From: Clarkia xantiana subsp. parviflora
Lineage: Eukaryota > Streptophyta > Magnoliopsida > Myrtales > Onagraceae
Reading direction: 5' to 3'
DNA: 64,000 nt
Assembly (NCBI GenBank): GCA_036873135.1
Contig: JAPTYO010000020.1
Coordinates: 5,634,081-5,698,080, forward strand
Shown: positions 34,246-44,573 of the stretch, one piece after another
Layout: the number at the start of each line of letters is the position of its first letter
Numbering within the stretch: position 1 is the first letter of the stretch
Translations under genes and position numbers: made by a program
Notes under the pieces: generated by a model
Database searches by the model: none
What the model was told of the DNA's origin: nothing
What the model saw: only the letters and a program-made list of their open reading frames with translations

Positions 34246-35434
34246 GAATAAGAAAGATGGAAGGGATGAGATGAGATGTATACAACATGAATTAAATGTC
34301 TGCAACTAGTTACTATCCTTCTTATTCATTGACAGTAAAAAAAATCTCTAAACCCAGGCCTGGGTGCGGTGAAAATCAAATAATCATGGTTATTCGAATC
34401 ATTTACTGCAATGGTTAACCGTACCATTATGGTGAGGGGCGTTTATGGTGATGAATCTTGTAACCGCAATGGTTATGGTTATGGTACTCAATCCATAACC
34501 GCGTTTATAACCATCACCTCTATATATATAATATTAATACATATATTACTAATACTAATATTGTTATATATATATATATATATTATTATTATACTTTAAT
34601 TATTAGTCAAAATATTATAATTCTTATTTCGTTCCCTTTCCCACCCACCATTTTTTTGTCTATGTTTCTTATTATTAGGTAACCACGATTGGAAGTGATG
34701 GTGAATGAGGATCGAATATCGCAAGTGATAGGTGATTGAAGATGTTTTTTTTTAATTAAGTGAAACAATGAAGGTATGTTTAATTTGGATTTCGTGTATG
34801 AAACAATGAATGTATATTTACTTTTCTTGTATGAAACAATGATGTTGTATTAGTTTGAATAATTGTGGTTAAATGGTTTAATCGTGGTTAAAAACCATGG
34901 TTATGGTTATGGTATGAAGAATCATAACTGCAGTGGTTATAGTTATGGTTATGGTTATGGTATGAGTGAAAAAAATATGGTATGGTTATGGTATTATTAT
35001 TATTCTCACTATACCCTCACCATCGCCAGCCCTACTTACCAGCCATTACTAACCGAACCGATTTAATTGTACACTGCTCCAATTTTACAATTGACCCTTC
35101 TACTTTTTAATATAGTCAATTACCCCCCAAATAGCACCAGAAGCAACATGCTTCTGGAGCATGCCAGAAAAGTCCTGAAAAGTTATGCTGTTTAAAAAAA
35201 AAAAATCGATAAAGAAATAGTGAGATATTGAGTTCCAAAGTTTTGAGTTGCTATTATGCAAAAATGGTACTTTGGTCTTTTCATGCGCCAAAAATGGGAT
35301 TCTGTTAGTTTTAACCAGAAATTCTAACGGTGCAACACCCATGATAACTCTGGTACCAAAAAAGCAACAAAATTTAGTGGAGGTACCAATTCGTTTTGGA
35401 CTGTTAACCCAGGTATCAATTTGATTTAAATCCC
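34161..35434. repeat. Right terminal inverted repeat arm of the Mutator-like element
   Basis: Reverse complement of the left arm, interrupted by a TTATGG-rich insertion at about 34350-35035. The outer end reads GATTTAAATCCC followed by the TGGATAAAA duplication. Confidence 0.75.
34350..35035. repeat. GGTTAT-rich inverted element inside the right arm
   Basis: Runs of GGTTAT hexamers occur at 34460-34500 and 34895-34990 around an AT-rich centre. The outer parts (CAGGCCTGGGTGCGGTGA at 34356 and the inverse of TAGGGCTGGCGATGGTGA at 35035) are imperfect inverted repeats. The left arm lacks it, so it is a later insertion, hAT-like in appearance. I found no clean target duplication. Confidence 0.5.
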
Positions 35435-35443
35435 TGGATAAAA

Positions 35444-36018
35444 TAACATAGCTTATGTTACATGTTGAATTTTCATCACTTTTTAATAAAAATCAACATA
35501 ATTTGCATTTTGCTATGTTTTATAAAGTTAAGTTTGTTTTATGAAAAAAAAAAGTTAAGATTGTTTTCCGCAAATATTAAAAGTTGAGTTTACTTTTTTG
35601 GTAATTAACTCTTTAATCAGCAGTGGTGGTTTGGCTCCGAGGTCCCATGTTTGAAACCCCTCTGTGGCGTCACCTCGCGGTGACCTGTTTAAAAAAATAT
35701 CAGGTTCCGCCTGGCCCACACACTGCGTCATGCATATGAGGAGGCGAGTAGAACTGGGCACGTGTCGACCTCTTGAAAATACTAGGCTGCTGGTGGGGCT
35801 ACGTTGACGAGGTCAGTGCGTGTGCTGGTTGCTCGCTAAGTCTAGTTGGAAAAAAAATCCAGACCGTGAGCATAAGAGCTCGAACATTACGTAGCGGGAT
35901 GGGTCTAGGGTCGCCACTACTAGCTCATTCCTTTAAGTTGAAAAAAAAAACTCTTTAATCAAATCACATGTGGCATTCGAATTCGAAACCCCAAAACCAA
36001 ACCGTATAGGTGTAAGGC
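35444..36018. other. Spacer with a possible SINE-like segment
   Basis: The segment 35615-35935 is GC-richer than its surroundings. It contains GGCTCCGAGGTCCCATGTTT and GAAACCCC, reminiscent of a degraded tRNA-type internal promoter (B-box-like), followed by an A-rich tail near 35940. It may be a SINE relic. No gene. Confidence 0.3.
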
Positions 36019-36115
36019 CGATGAGGACTGGTTGTGGCTCGAGCAACATGTCAGATCCGTAAGCCCAATGGGCTTTAAGAGTCCAATGGGCCCAAGTAGT
36101 CGAATGGGGCACTCC
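36019..36115 (+). pseudogene. Relic of exon 3 of the cysteine-rich gene
   Basis: This stretch aligns by eye with 8924-9027 of the cysteine-rich gene. Shared blocks are GAGGACTGGT, GTGGCT, GTAAGCCCAATGGG, GATGGGCCC/AATGGGCCC and the identical AATGGGGCACTCC. It retains the repeated SPMG-coding units but is shortened and shifted. It lies on the same strand and in the same position relative to P450 copy B as the intact gene does to copy A, so it marks the second copy of a duplicated block. Confidence 0.75.
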
Positions 36116-36929
36116 TCCCCTTAACTTCGGATTCATCATTCGTATTTCCCAATCAACAACAGCAAAGAAAGTGATATTATTCCCATCACAATTTTGCAAT
36201 ACATTATGTTTCATGACACTTACACTATTACATAACATTAGGTATAAAAATTAAATCACACATTTATCTATTACTTTAAAGTATTACAAACAGATGATCA
36301 GGTTACTCGTCTAAAATTTTACAGAAATGTCGTCATAGACTTGATCTTGATTGGGAGGCCTAGAGACGGATATGGCATGGGTTTGCGAGTGATAACCTCG
36401 TCTGGGTTCACTTGCGACCATTCGTACATCGTAACCATGTTATGGATTATGGTTAGGGTTTCCACCCGAGCAAACTCGTTCCCAATACACGTTCTTACTC
36501 CTCCACCGAATGCCACGTAAGCGTATGGCGGGACCACCTTAGATGCATTCTCAAAACGCATCGGGTCGAACTCGTTAGGGTTTTCGAATATGTCGTCCTT
36601 CAGATGGGTTCCACAGGCTGCCCAGTACACCTGCCATCCTTTAGGGATGCGGTGGTCGCCGAAGGTGATGTCGCGGAGGGCTTTTCGGAAGCTTCCGAAC
36701 ACGGGAGGGATGAGTCTCATCAACTCTTGCGCCACTCTCCAGGTGTATTTCATCTTTTGTATGTCTGCCCATATTAAGTTTTCGGGGCCATCGTTTTCTT
36801 GCTTGCTTCGTTCTATCATTATCTTCTTGATTTCCATTTGTTCTTATCAAATTAATAAACATGAAAATAGTGTTTAAAAAAAAGGACTACTGTATCAGAT
36901 AAATTAACAATATGTCTGGAACCATATAA

Positions 36930-37075
36930 TAGGGTGTAGTGGTTTAACGATTAATATCTTAATTGGAGGTCAGGGGTTCAATTTCGTTGACATCCTGGGA
37001 ATTAAAAAATATTTATGGATGATATTTTACTCCTTACAGTCTGACCCGATACGAGTGAAGATTAGTTTAAATGTA
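36930..37075 (+). repeat. SINE-like repeat, unit 1
   Basis: It contains GGAGGTCAGGGGTTCAATTT (pol III B-box-like) followed by a body matching 46170-46300: TGATATTTTACTCCTTACAG, then CTGACCCGATACGAGTGAAG. The target duplication was not determined. Confidence 0.4.
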
Positions 37076-37175
37076 GAGCAAACATACTAAATTATTCTAT
37101 GAATGCTACCCCTAGGACTACTCTGCATGAAAAAAAATGTGAGGACTTTATTATATATATTAATAATCAAATCGT

Positions 37176-37256
37176 TGTTGGATTTGTTTGAATTACTTGA
37201 TTAAGTTCATTAAGCGTTTAAGCATATTAATTACTTTAGGTAGCAGTTTAATTATG

Positions 37257-37314
<58 letters not shown>

Positions 37315-37689
37315 ATTTATTAGTTTGGTGATAGAGCTCAGGGAAAATCAACAGAGCTAGGGTTGGGTGGTAGACAACAAAGCAACATGGGTTGCGTGGG
37401 TTAGGCATATATTGCGAGGTTTGTCTGCTGGCGTTTTAGTGTGAGAGGACGAGTGTATTTTATTTGTGTTTAAAGCATTGTGTGTAAGATCTCGATATGT
37501 ATTATGAAAGTCGATGTTATACGTGGTCTCTTCTTTTAACTATCTGGTATTGATTGTACTAGTGAAGATGATGCTCCTCTATTGCTTATGAATGTAGGTC
37601 GAGTTGACCAAACCACTTTAAATTTTGTCTTATTTATTGCTTTTTTTTCTTAGTTTTTTTCGTGAGTATTGAGAGAATCGATCCTAACA
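37176..37689 (+). repeat. Left LTR of copia-3, with (TA)n expansion
   Basis: 514 bp with canonical TG and CA ends. A pure (TA)n tract occupies about 37258-37311. The matching tract in the right LTR (about 41309-41336) is shorter, so the microsatellite has changed length since insertion. Confidence 0.82.
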
Positions 37690-37691
37690 AC

Positions 37692-37702
37692 TGGTATCAG
37701 AG
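37692..37702 (+). promoter_or_regulatory. Primer-binding site of copia-3
   Basis: TGGTATCAGAG two bases after the LTR, complementary to initiator tRNA-Met. Confidence 0.85.
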
Positions 37703-37730
37703 TTAAAGAGATTCAACACGATCACTGAAG

Positions 37731-40080
37731 ATGGAGATGTCGAAGGCTAGAATCGAGAAGTTCGATGGAAACGATTTCAGTTTCTAGAAGATGCAGATTG
37801 AAGATTATCTGTACTAGAAGGATCCCTACGAACCGTTGTCTAGGGAGAAGCCAGAGTCCATGGCGGAGCAATATTGGAAGCTCAAGGATCGACAAGCCCT
37901 AGGGCTGATCCGATTGTGCCTATCCATGAACGTTGCATTCAACATCGTCAAAGAAACATCTACGACGGGCATGTTGAAGGCGTTGGAAAATATGTACAAG
38001 AACCATCGACGATGAACAATCTATATTTGATGAGTATATTGTTCTATTTACATATGGTTGAAGGTGGTTCTGTTGCTAAACATATAAATGCCTTTAATAT
38101 GATTGTTTCACAACTGAGTTCTGTTGAGATTAATTTTAAGGATGATGTTAAAACTATGATTTTTGCTGTCAACTTCGCCGAGTCATGGGATACTATTGTT
38201 TCCGCATTTAGTAGTTCCCGTGGATCTGAAAAACTGAATTTTGATGAAATCCGAGATGTTGTTCTTAGCGAAAGTATTCGCAAAAGAGAAATTTGTGAGT
38301 CATCAGGAGCGCTCTCAGTGTTGACAGAAGGGGGATGAGTAATTCAAAAGGTCCAAATCAGCATGGACGCTCAAAATCAAGAAACAGAGGAAGACCACAA
38401 GGATCATGTTGGAATTGTGGAGAAATAGGCCACTACCGATCTGATTGTCCGAAACCAAAGAAGAAGAATCACGAACTTGACAATGATAGTGATTCTTTGA
38501 ACTCAGCAGAAGACATTGGAGACGTGTTAATCCTCAGTGTGGACAGCTCACTTGAATCATGGATTTGAAATATGAAGCGTCGTTTCATTCTTCTCCGAGT
38601 AAGGAGTTGTTCCAAAATTTCAAGTCTGGAAACTTTGGAAATGTGTATCTTGCCGATAATAAAGCGTTGGAGATCGAAGGAAAATGGAATGTCTGCATTC
38701 ACACTCCAGCAGGAAATCGGTGGACATTGGAAGATGTCAGGTACATTCCTGATCTCAAGAAGAATCTGATCTCCGTTGGTCAGTTGGATAGCACGGGTTA
38801 TGCAGAAGAGTTTGTGAAGGTTTCCTGGAAGATCAAAAGGGGTGCTATGGTGGTAGCACGAGGCCTTAAATCTAGAACATTGTACACCACTGAAGGGTGT
38901 ATAAATGCGGTTGCTATTCATGAGAGTGCTTCATGTTCATGTCTGTGGCATAACAGACTTGGACACATGAGTGTTAAATGGATGAAGATGCTGGTGGAGA
39001 AATGAGTTTTAGAGGGTCTGAAACATGTTGATATGGGACTCTGTGAAAGCTGTGTTATGGGGAAGCAGAAATGAGTTACTTTCGTGAAAATCCTAAGGGA
39101 GCCAAAGAAAGAGCGACTGGATTTGGTACATACACATGTTTGGGGGCCAGCTCCAGTTTCATCATTTGGCGGATCCAGGTTCCACGTTACCTTCATTGAT
39201 GATTTCAGTAGGAAGGTGTGGGTCTACTACTTTAAGCACAAATCAGATGTGTTTTCTACCTTCAAGAAGTGGAAAGCCGAAGTTGAGATTCAGACAGCTG
39301 AAAATCAAATATCTGAGGTGTGGCAACGGAGGGGAGTATGAAAATTCTGAATTCATAAAGTTATGTGCAACCGAGAGAATCAGATTGATGATGACAGTTC
39401 CTGACAATGCAAGATAGAATGGCATCGCTGAGAGGATGAACAAGACAATGAACGAACGTGCACGGAGCATGAGATCCATTGTGGGCTGCCCAAGATGTTC
39501 TTAGCAGATGTTGTTAACACAGCTGCTTACTAAATCAACATGAGACATTCAGTTCCTCTGGGGTTCAAGATTCCAAAAGAGGTATGGACGGGAAAAGAAG
39601 AACTTTTGAGTGCACGGCTTATGTTCATGTTGATCCGGATAAGAGAGACAAGCCTGATGCGTAGGCTGTGAAGTGCTACTTCATAAGTTATGGTTCTGAC
39701 AAGTTTGACTATAAGTTTTGGGATGAGAAGAACAGAAAGATCCTGAGACACTGTGATGTGATTTTTGATGAAGACATCTTGTATAAAGACAGAGATCAGA
39801 AGACTTCGGAGACTCCAAAGCAAGTGGGAGTTGAGGTTGAGGTGGAGACTCATCAGCTCCGGACACTAACGGTGAAGAAACGGAAGTCGAGTCAGATGTA
39901 GAGTCATAAGTAGAACCAGTAACACCTGAGAAAGTGTTGAGGAGATCATCTAGGACCATCAGGCCACCAGTCTGGTATTCACCTTCGTTACACTACATGG
40001 TGTTGACAGATGATGATACGGGAAGACAGGTTGTCTTGAAGAATGTAGAGTTGGAGGTTGGTTGCTCTTCTGGTTAGAAA
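37731..40080 (+). pseudogene. copia-3 gag and partial pol, disrupted
   Basis: Gag begins near 37731 (MEMSKARIEKFDGNDFSF) and is soon interrupted by TAG codons in place of Trp and Gln. The zinc knuckle is CWNCGEIGHYRSDC (~38410). Pre-integrase has CLWHNRLGHMS (38940). Integrase pieces are VHTHVWGPAPVSSFGG and FIDDFSRKVWVYYFKHKSD (39125-39250). The post-integrase segment CYFISYGSDKFDYKFWDE lies at about 39675. Several stops and shifts separate them. After about 40080 the sequence runs to the right LTR with no reverse transcriptase motif, so roughly 2 kb of pol has been lost. Confidence 0.82.
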
Positions 40081-40350
40081 GAGCATGTTGTTTCTACTCC
40101 AGATCGGTTTGTTCGGGACAGGGATATGAGAATAGTTAAGTTAGAAGACTTGGAGGCATGCTGCCTGAGTGTAGTGAGGGCTGAGACCGGGCAATGTTTG
40201 AGCTCAGTTAGGATCTTGCGGAGATCGGGGTAGGCTTGTCGGTCCTTGGAAAAGTAGGTAGCGAACCATGGAGCACGCAACTCAAAGTAGAGCTATGGAG
40301 AATACAAGTCAATGTGAAGTTATGGAGAATTTAAGACAAATGTGGAGATT

Positions 40351-41304
40351 TGTTGAGTTTGTTTTGTATTAGTAGGATAAGTCCAAATTAGTTAACAATT
40401 TAATTATGTAATATATATATCGGTAGAGATTGACTGACCGATTATATATATATATATATAGGGTTAAGAACACAATAGGGGCCTGAATGTTTGCCCATGT
40501 GGCAAAAAAGGGTCTGAATTGAAAAAACGTATTATTAAGGGCCTGAATTTTGAGTTTTGTGTAAAAGTGAGGTCTCCGTCTATTTTTTCTGTTAAAAGTG
40601 ACGGAAAGTGGTCACATGCCAAGCATGTGACCGAAAATAATTTGAAAACCCGAAAATGCCCTTTGACCTGAGTGTGTCCCTCACATGTTTGACCTAAAAA
40701 GACGAAAATACGCTTTAAGCCACCACAGCTCCGGCGACCACCACCACCCGGCTCCGGCGACCACCACCCATCTCCGGCGACCACCACCCCCTCCGGCGAC
40801 CAAAAAAGCTCCGATCGGAGCCAAAAAGCTCTGATCGGAGCTCCAAAGCTCCGATTCGGGGCCACAAAGCTCCGACCGGAGCTTTTTGGGTCGCCGGAGG
40901 TCGCCGGAGCTGGGTGGTGGTCGCCGGAGCTGGAGTGGTGGTCGCCGGAGCTAGGGTGGTGGTCGGTGGCGGTGGCCGTGGTGGTCTTAGGGCATAATTA
41001 GTGTGCAGGGGTATTTTAGACATTTCACATTTCATTAATTAAACTGATAAATTGTATAATAATTGCAAAATGGTAATTTTGTCATTTCACGTATTTCCGT
41101 TACATTTAACAGCAAATTTGGACGGAAACTCGATTATCAACAAAACTCAAAATTCAGGCCCTTAATAATACGTTTTTTCAATTCAGACCCCTTTTGGCAA
41201 CTTGGGCAAACATTCAGGCCCCTATTGTGTTCTTAACCCATATATATACTAGTGGGTCGTAGTATCACATGTATATTTCGATATATATAGGTCGTGGGCT
41301 TCTA

Positions 41305-41340
<36 letters not shown>

Positions 41341-41684
41341 GTATTAGCTTGGTGACAGAGCTCATGGAAAATCAACAGAGCTAGGGTCTAGGGTTGGGTG
41401 GTAGATAACAAAGCGACATTTGTCTGCTGTCGTTTTAGCGTGAAAGGACGGGTGTATTTTATGCGTGTTTAGAGTACCGTGTAAAGTCTTTACATATATT
41501 ATGAGAATGGGTGCTCTATGTGGTCTCGTCTTATAACCTTTCGGTGTTGATTGTGCTAGTGAAGATGATGCTCCTCCTAGACTGTGGACGTAAGTCGAGT
41601 TGACTGAAACACGTTAAATCTTGTATTCCTTATTACTTTCTTTATTAGTCGTTTTCGTGAGTGTTGAGAGAATCGATCCTAACA
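40351..41684 (+). repeat. Right LTR of copia-3, interrupted by a MITE
   Basis: Without the insertion at 40461-41239 it is about 546 bp (one target copy also counted), close to the left LTR. The blocks GAGCTCATGGAAAATCAACA and GAGAGAATCGATCCTAACA match the left LTR. Confidence 0.82.
40461..41239. mobile_element. Mutator-type MITE with GC-rich centre, in the copia-3 LTR
   Basis: The ends are GGGTTAAGAACACAATAGGG and its inverse ending CTTAACCC. Flanks are ATATATATA on both sides (40452-40460, 41240-41248), perfect but low in complexity. The centre (40720-40980) is a GC-rich palindrome with repeated CTCCGGCGACCACCACC units. Size 779 bp. The apparent reading frames there are repeat artefacts. 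Confidence 0.85.
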
Positions 41685-41742
41685 ATCGCTACATAAACTT
41701 TGATCAATTATAAACCGTACCCGGGTTTTTGTTTTTAATATG

Positions 41743-42124
41743 GCTACTTGAACTTTAAATTTCCGCACAAACTAATACATATGTTACGGTTTACATGAAA
41801 CTTGACTGAAAATGAGCATATTTCTGTTACGTGAAATCTTTTAATATGTAACCTAAGATGAATTAGACAATAAATAGAAATGATTATTGTATCGAAATGC
41901 CTTCAACTGGATGTTCAATTCGACTTCCCCAATTTCATGACGTCTTTCAATAGAACATCCAATTGAAGGTATTTCATTGTAATGTTTTCAATTTCTTAGT
42001 GAATCCATCTAGATTACCCATCAAAACACCTTATGTAGCCGGAATATGCTCATTTTTTATTCAATTTAATGTAATTACAACGTAAGTATCAATTTGTTCG
42101 TAAATTAGTAGAAGTTTAGGTAAC
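41743..42124. repeat. Foldback repeat in P450 B intron 3
   Basis: The ends GCTACTTGAACTTTAAATTT and the inverse of GTTACCTAAACTTCTACTAA pair, and so do internal blocks (ATGAGCATATTTCTG against GGAATATGCTCAT, and CCTTCAACTGGATGTTC against GAACATCCAATTGAAGG). It is probably a MITE. The target duplication is unclear. Confidence 0.55.
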
Positions 42125-42543
42125 TTTAACAAATTAAACTTCGAATAACATTTATAACTGAGTCGAAATTTTAAGTAGTAATTCGGTTACTAACCCTTAA
42201 AATTATACAAAATCTAAGTACCTTGGAGGACTTTGGAATAGATGTGTTGATCTCTTGACAACTTCCACATCATCAAACTTGCAAGAATAGCCGAAGTATC
42301 ATGACTAGCAATCATCAAAGTAATAAAGTGATCCATTATCGCATCTTCCCCAATAGCTTCTCCACCCTCCTCCCTCAACCCCACCAAGCAACTCACCACA
42401 TCACTGGTGGGCCCACGCCGCCCCGATTCGACCTCCTCCCGCCTCTCCCTCACAATAGGTCGAACTCGTGCCACGATTCTCGACCGCGCCCTTATATTAG
42501 AAAATAAATATATTAGAATGAAATAAAATATATTTTTCTTCAA

Positions 42544-42908
42544 GGTTATGTCGTCTTTTAGTCCTCCAATTTATATACATAACTTTTGATTTTTACAATT
42601 TAGTCCCTAAAAAAATTCAAATTGGACACTAGGGTCCAGTTTGAATTTTTTTAGGGACTAAATTGTAAAAATCAGAAGTTAGATGTATAAATTTGAGGAC
42701 TAAATTGAACAAAAAATGAAACTTAGGGGAAGTCACGTGACTGGCACATGGGCACTCAACGGCCAAACTTGACAGATGACTAACTTATGCAAAAAAAAAA
42801 ATGTTAAATGCAAACGTATGACACCAAATGTCTACAAAATAAGACATATGGCATCAAAATCCAACTTTGGTCGAACATTTGACACTAAAAGACCTATAAC
42901 TCTTTTTT
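42544..42908. mobile_element. Degraded MITE in P450 B intron 2
   Basis: It has the family blocks TTTTAGTCCTCCAATTTATA and CTAAAAGACC and a foldback centre. The outer ends are eroded and the left arm shortened. It sits at the same intron position as the MITE in copy A, after a shared AATAAAATATA flank and before a shared AATATATTTATTC flank. Confidence 0.6.
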
Positions 42909-43690
42909 TAATATATTTATTCCTTAATACCTTAGTCCTTTCCAGAAGGTGGTTCCGGGAAAGTTTAGAGGAAGAGACCATACAGCCTGGAAAGCTATAG
43001 TGAAGTCATCAAACAAGGCTTGCTTTGTGGGCTCGTCTTGTATGCCGAACAAGATGTCGCATGCCACGTGGAATGTAAGCGTCTTCATCAACGTAACGGC
43101 CTTGACGGTGTAGTGGTCGCTTTGCTTGGCGACTTCTTCGGCGATGAGGCGTTTTACGATGCGGTCCAAATTGGCCGGTGTAGTTGGTTAGGGTTTCTGG
43201 CTTCAAGAAATTCATCATGGCTGCTTTCACTACCTTGTACCTGATGGATTAAACCCAGCTTATTATCAAGATCAATTCACTCGACTATATTCTAAATTCA
43301 TATAATTATGCTCAGTTACGTCAGATAATGATAGTGAAGAAACTGATCACTGGTTTAAAGATTAGAATCAATTTAATTAAAAAAAGGTTAAGAATCAATT
43401 TGCTCAAATTCCTATTAATCTGCAAAGTCACACCGACATGCGATTCTGAGTTTTAAAATGTATATACACAATTTATTACATAATATTATATTGTAGGGAG
43501 GTGAGGAGTTCTCTAATACATTAATTATCACATATTTTTAGTTTACATATTTTATTGTAAAATTTAATAATTATCATTAAATCATTATTAAGGTATATAT
43601 ATCATTTTTTTTTCTTTTTTTAGTTTCAGTATATTAAATTTAAAATAATCTCAATACCCAAATTCAGTAACTATTATAACATAACTTTTT

Positions 43691-44050
43691 GTGTTAAGAA
43701 CCTAAGAGCAGTCTGAAATTTATGTCGTATTGCGTAATTATAATGTACGATATGTATCAGATTTGTTGCTTTCCAGCTTTCTATTTTTTCGGCCGATCTT
43801 GGTGTTAAATTTTAGCATGATTTTAACTTGAATTCTGTTGTAACAATAATAATAAGGTTAAGAACCTAAAAGCAGCTTCAAGTATTTTGCCATGTTGTGA
43901 TTTTAGCAATTTTAATGCCAAATCGTTTGAAAAAATTGAAAAACAACAAATCCGATACATTCGACGTCAAATCCGTCAAATCGTAAAAAATATCGAGACA
44001 CTAAATTGTAACATAACCTATACTTCAGACTGCTTTTAAGTACTTAACCC
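43691..44050. mobile_element. Mutator-type MITE in P450 B intron 1
   Basis: The ends are GTGTTAAGAACCTAAGAGCA and the inverse of GGGTTAAGTACTTAAAAGCA, and both flanks are the perfect 9-bp duplication TAACTTTTT (43682-43690, 44051-44059). Size 360 bp. Copy A lacks it in intron 1, so it inserted after the gene duplication. Confidence 0.85.
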
Positions 44051-44563
44051 TAACTTTTTATTTAAGTAAAATTTCACCAAACTCGTTGTTAGAGTTAATT
44101 AAAGCATGCAATAATAACCTGGTGCCAGTGAGCTCAAAAATGTTGTCCTTTCCAGCAATAGCACTGATGGTAACAGGTTGCTTGGAGGCAAGCATATCAT
44201 CAGGTGCAGTGAACAAAAACTTGTTAGCAGCTTGACCCACAATCACCACCGTGGGTGAACCCATTAGATGGGTTTTAAACACATGTCCGTGCTTCCACAC
44301 CCTTTCTTCAATCCAATCATGGCCTTCGTTCTTTTCTTGAGCCCTAAGAAAACTTAGAGTCTCTCCGATTACCGGGTACCCTAGCGATCCTTTAATTGGT
44401 GGGTTTGTGAGTGAACCCGTTTTCCTCGACTTTCGAAACCCGAACACGAAGAAGAAGAAGAAAGCGGAGAAAGAAGAGATGAGAGAATCAACAAGAGGAT
44501 TGTCATAGCTCTATATGTTGAGAGAGAGAGAGATGGGATGAAGTGATGAAATGAAAGGATTGC

Positions 44564-44573
44564 TATTTTATAA
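44564..44573 (-). promoter_or_regulatory. TATA box of P450 copy B
   Basis: Minus-strand CTTATAAAAT in the context GGAGCCCTTATAAAATAG, about 60 bases before the former ATG, matching the copy A core promoter. Confidence 0.55.

Larger units (their letters stand above)
22397..35434. mobile_element. ~13 kb Mutator-like element with long terminal inverted repeats and captured RCC1 fragments
   Basis: Both ends read GGGATTTAAATCAAATTG inward and are flanked by the perfect 9-bp duplication TGGATAAAA (22388-22396 and 35435-35443), the Mutator signature. The inverted arms extend, through later insertions, to about 24170 on the left and 34161 on the right. They are roughly 85-90% identical by eye. Each arm's inner end is an RCC1-repeat gene fragment. 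The interior (24171-34160) contains copia-2 and an LTR-like segment but no transposase that I could recognise. This suggests a Pack-MULE-type, non-autonomous carrier. Without the later insertions it would be roughly 5-6 kb. Confidence 0.75.
37176..41684 (+). mobile_element. Decayed Ty1/copia retrotransposon, copia-3 (P450 B intron 3)
   Basis: The left LTR 37176-37689 starts TGTTGGATTTG and ends CCTAACA. The right LTR 40351-41684 starts TGTTGAGTTTG and ends CCTAACA, and is enlarged by a MITE. Flanks ATCGT (37171-37175) and ATCGC (41685-41689) match at 4 of 5. The coding region keeps parts of Gag, pre-integrase and integrase but has no recognisable reverse transcriptase or RNase H. The element is therefore a deleted, dead copy. 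It is oriented opposite to the host P450 gene. Confidence 0.85.
36319..44506 (-). pseudogene. Cytochrome P450, CYP716-like, copy B (frameshifted)
   Basis: Four exons correspond to copy A: 44506-44119, 43240-42931, 42490-42222 and 36842-36319. Conserved motifs remain (PVIGETL, the I-helix IASHDTSA, ELMR, FDPMRFEN, and heme loop FGGGVRTCIGNEFAR). Exon 1 is five bases longer than in copy A between the ATG and the VFGFRKSRK region, which puts the membrane anchor out of frame. Exon 2 is one base longer, with an extra base just after the NYTGQ codons near 43170 that breaks the frame before DRIVKRLIAEEV. Exons 3 and 4 are open. Intron 3 (5.4 kb) holds copia-3. The gene is probably non-functional unless these are sequencing errors. 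Confidence 0.83.

Noticed and set aside
33972..34274. Open frame of 100 codons beginning MAAIVEVINQ as a real RCC1 protein gene
   Set aside because: Homology to RCC1 blades switches frame near 34110 and stops after about 1.5 blades, and part is duplicated in the opposite transposon arm. A captured fragment explains it better.
37258..37311. (TA)n tract as a functional element
   Set aside because: It is a microsatellite inside a dead LTR, with a shorter counterpart in the other LTR. Ordinary slippage explains it.
40464..41035. Long minus-strand frames rich in Pro, Thr and Gly as genes
   Set aside because: They translate the GC-rich palindrome of the MITE and its CTCCGGCGACC repeats, with both strands giving low-complexity protein.
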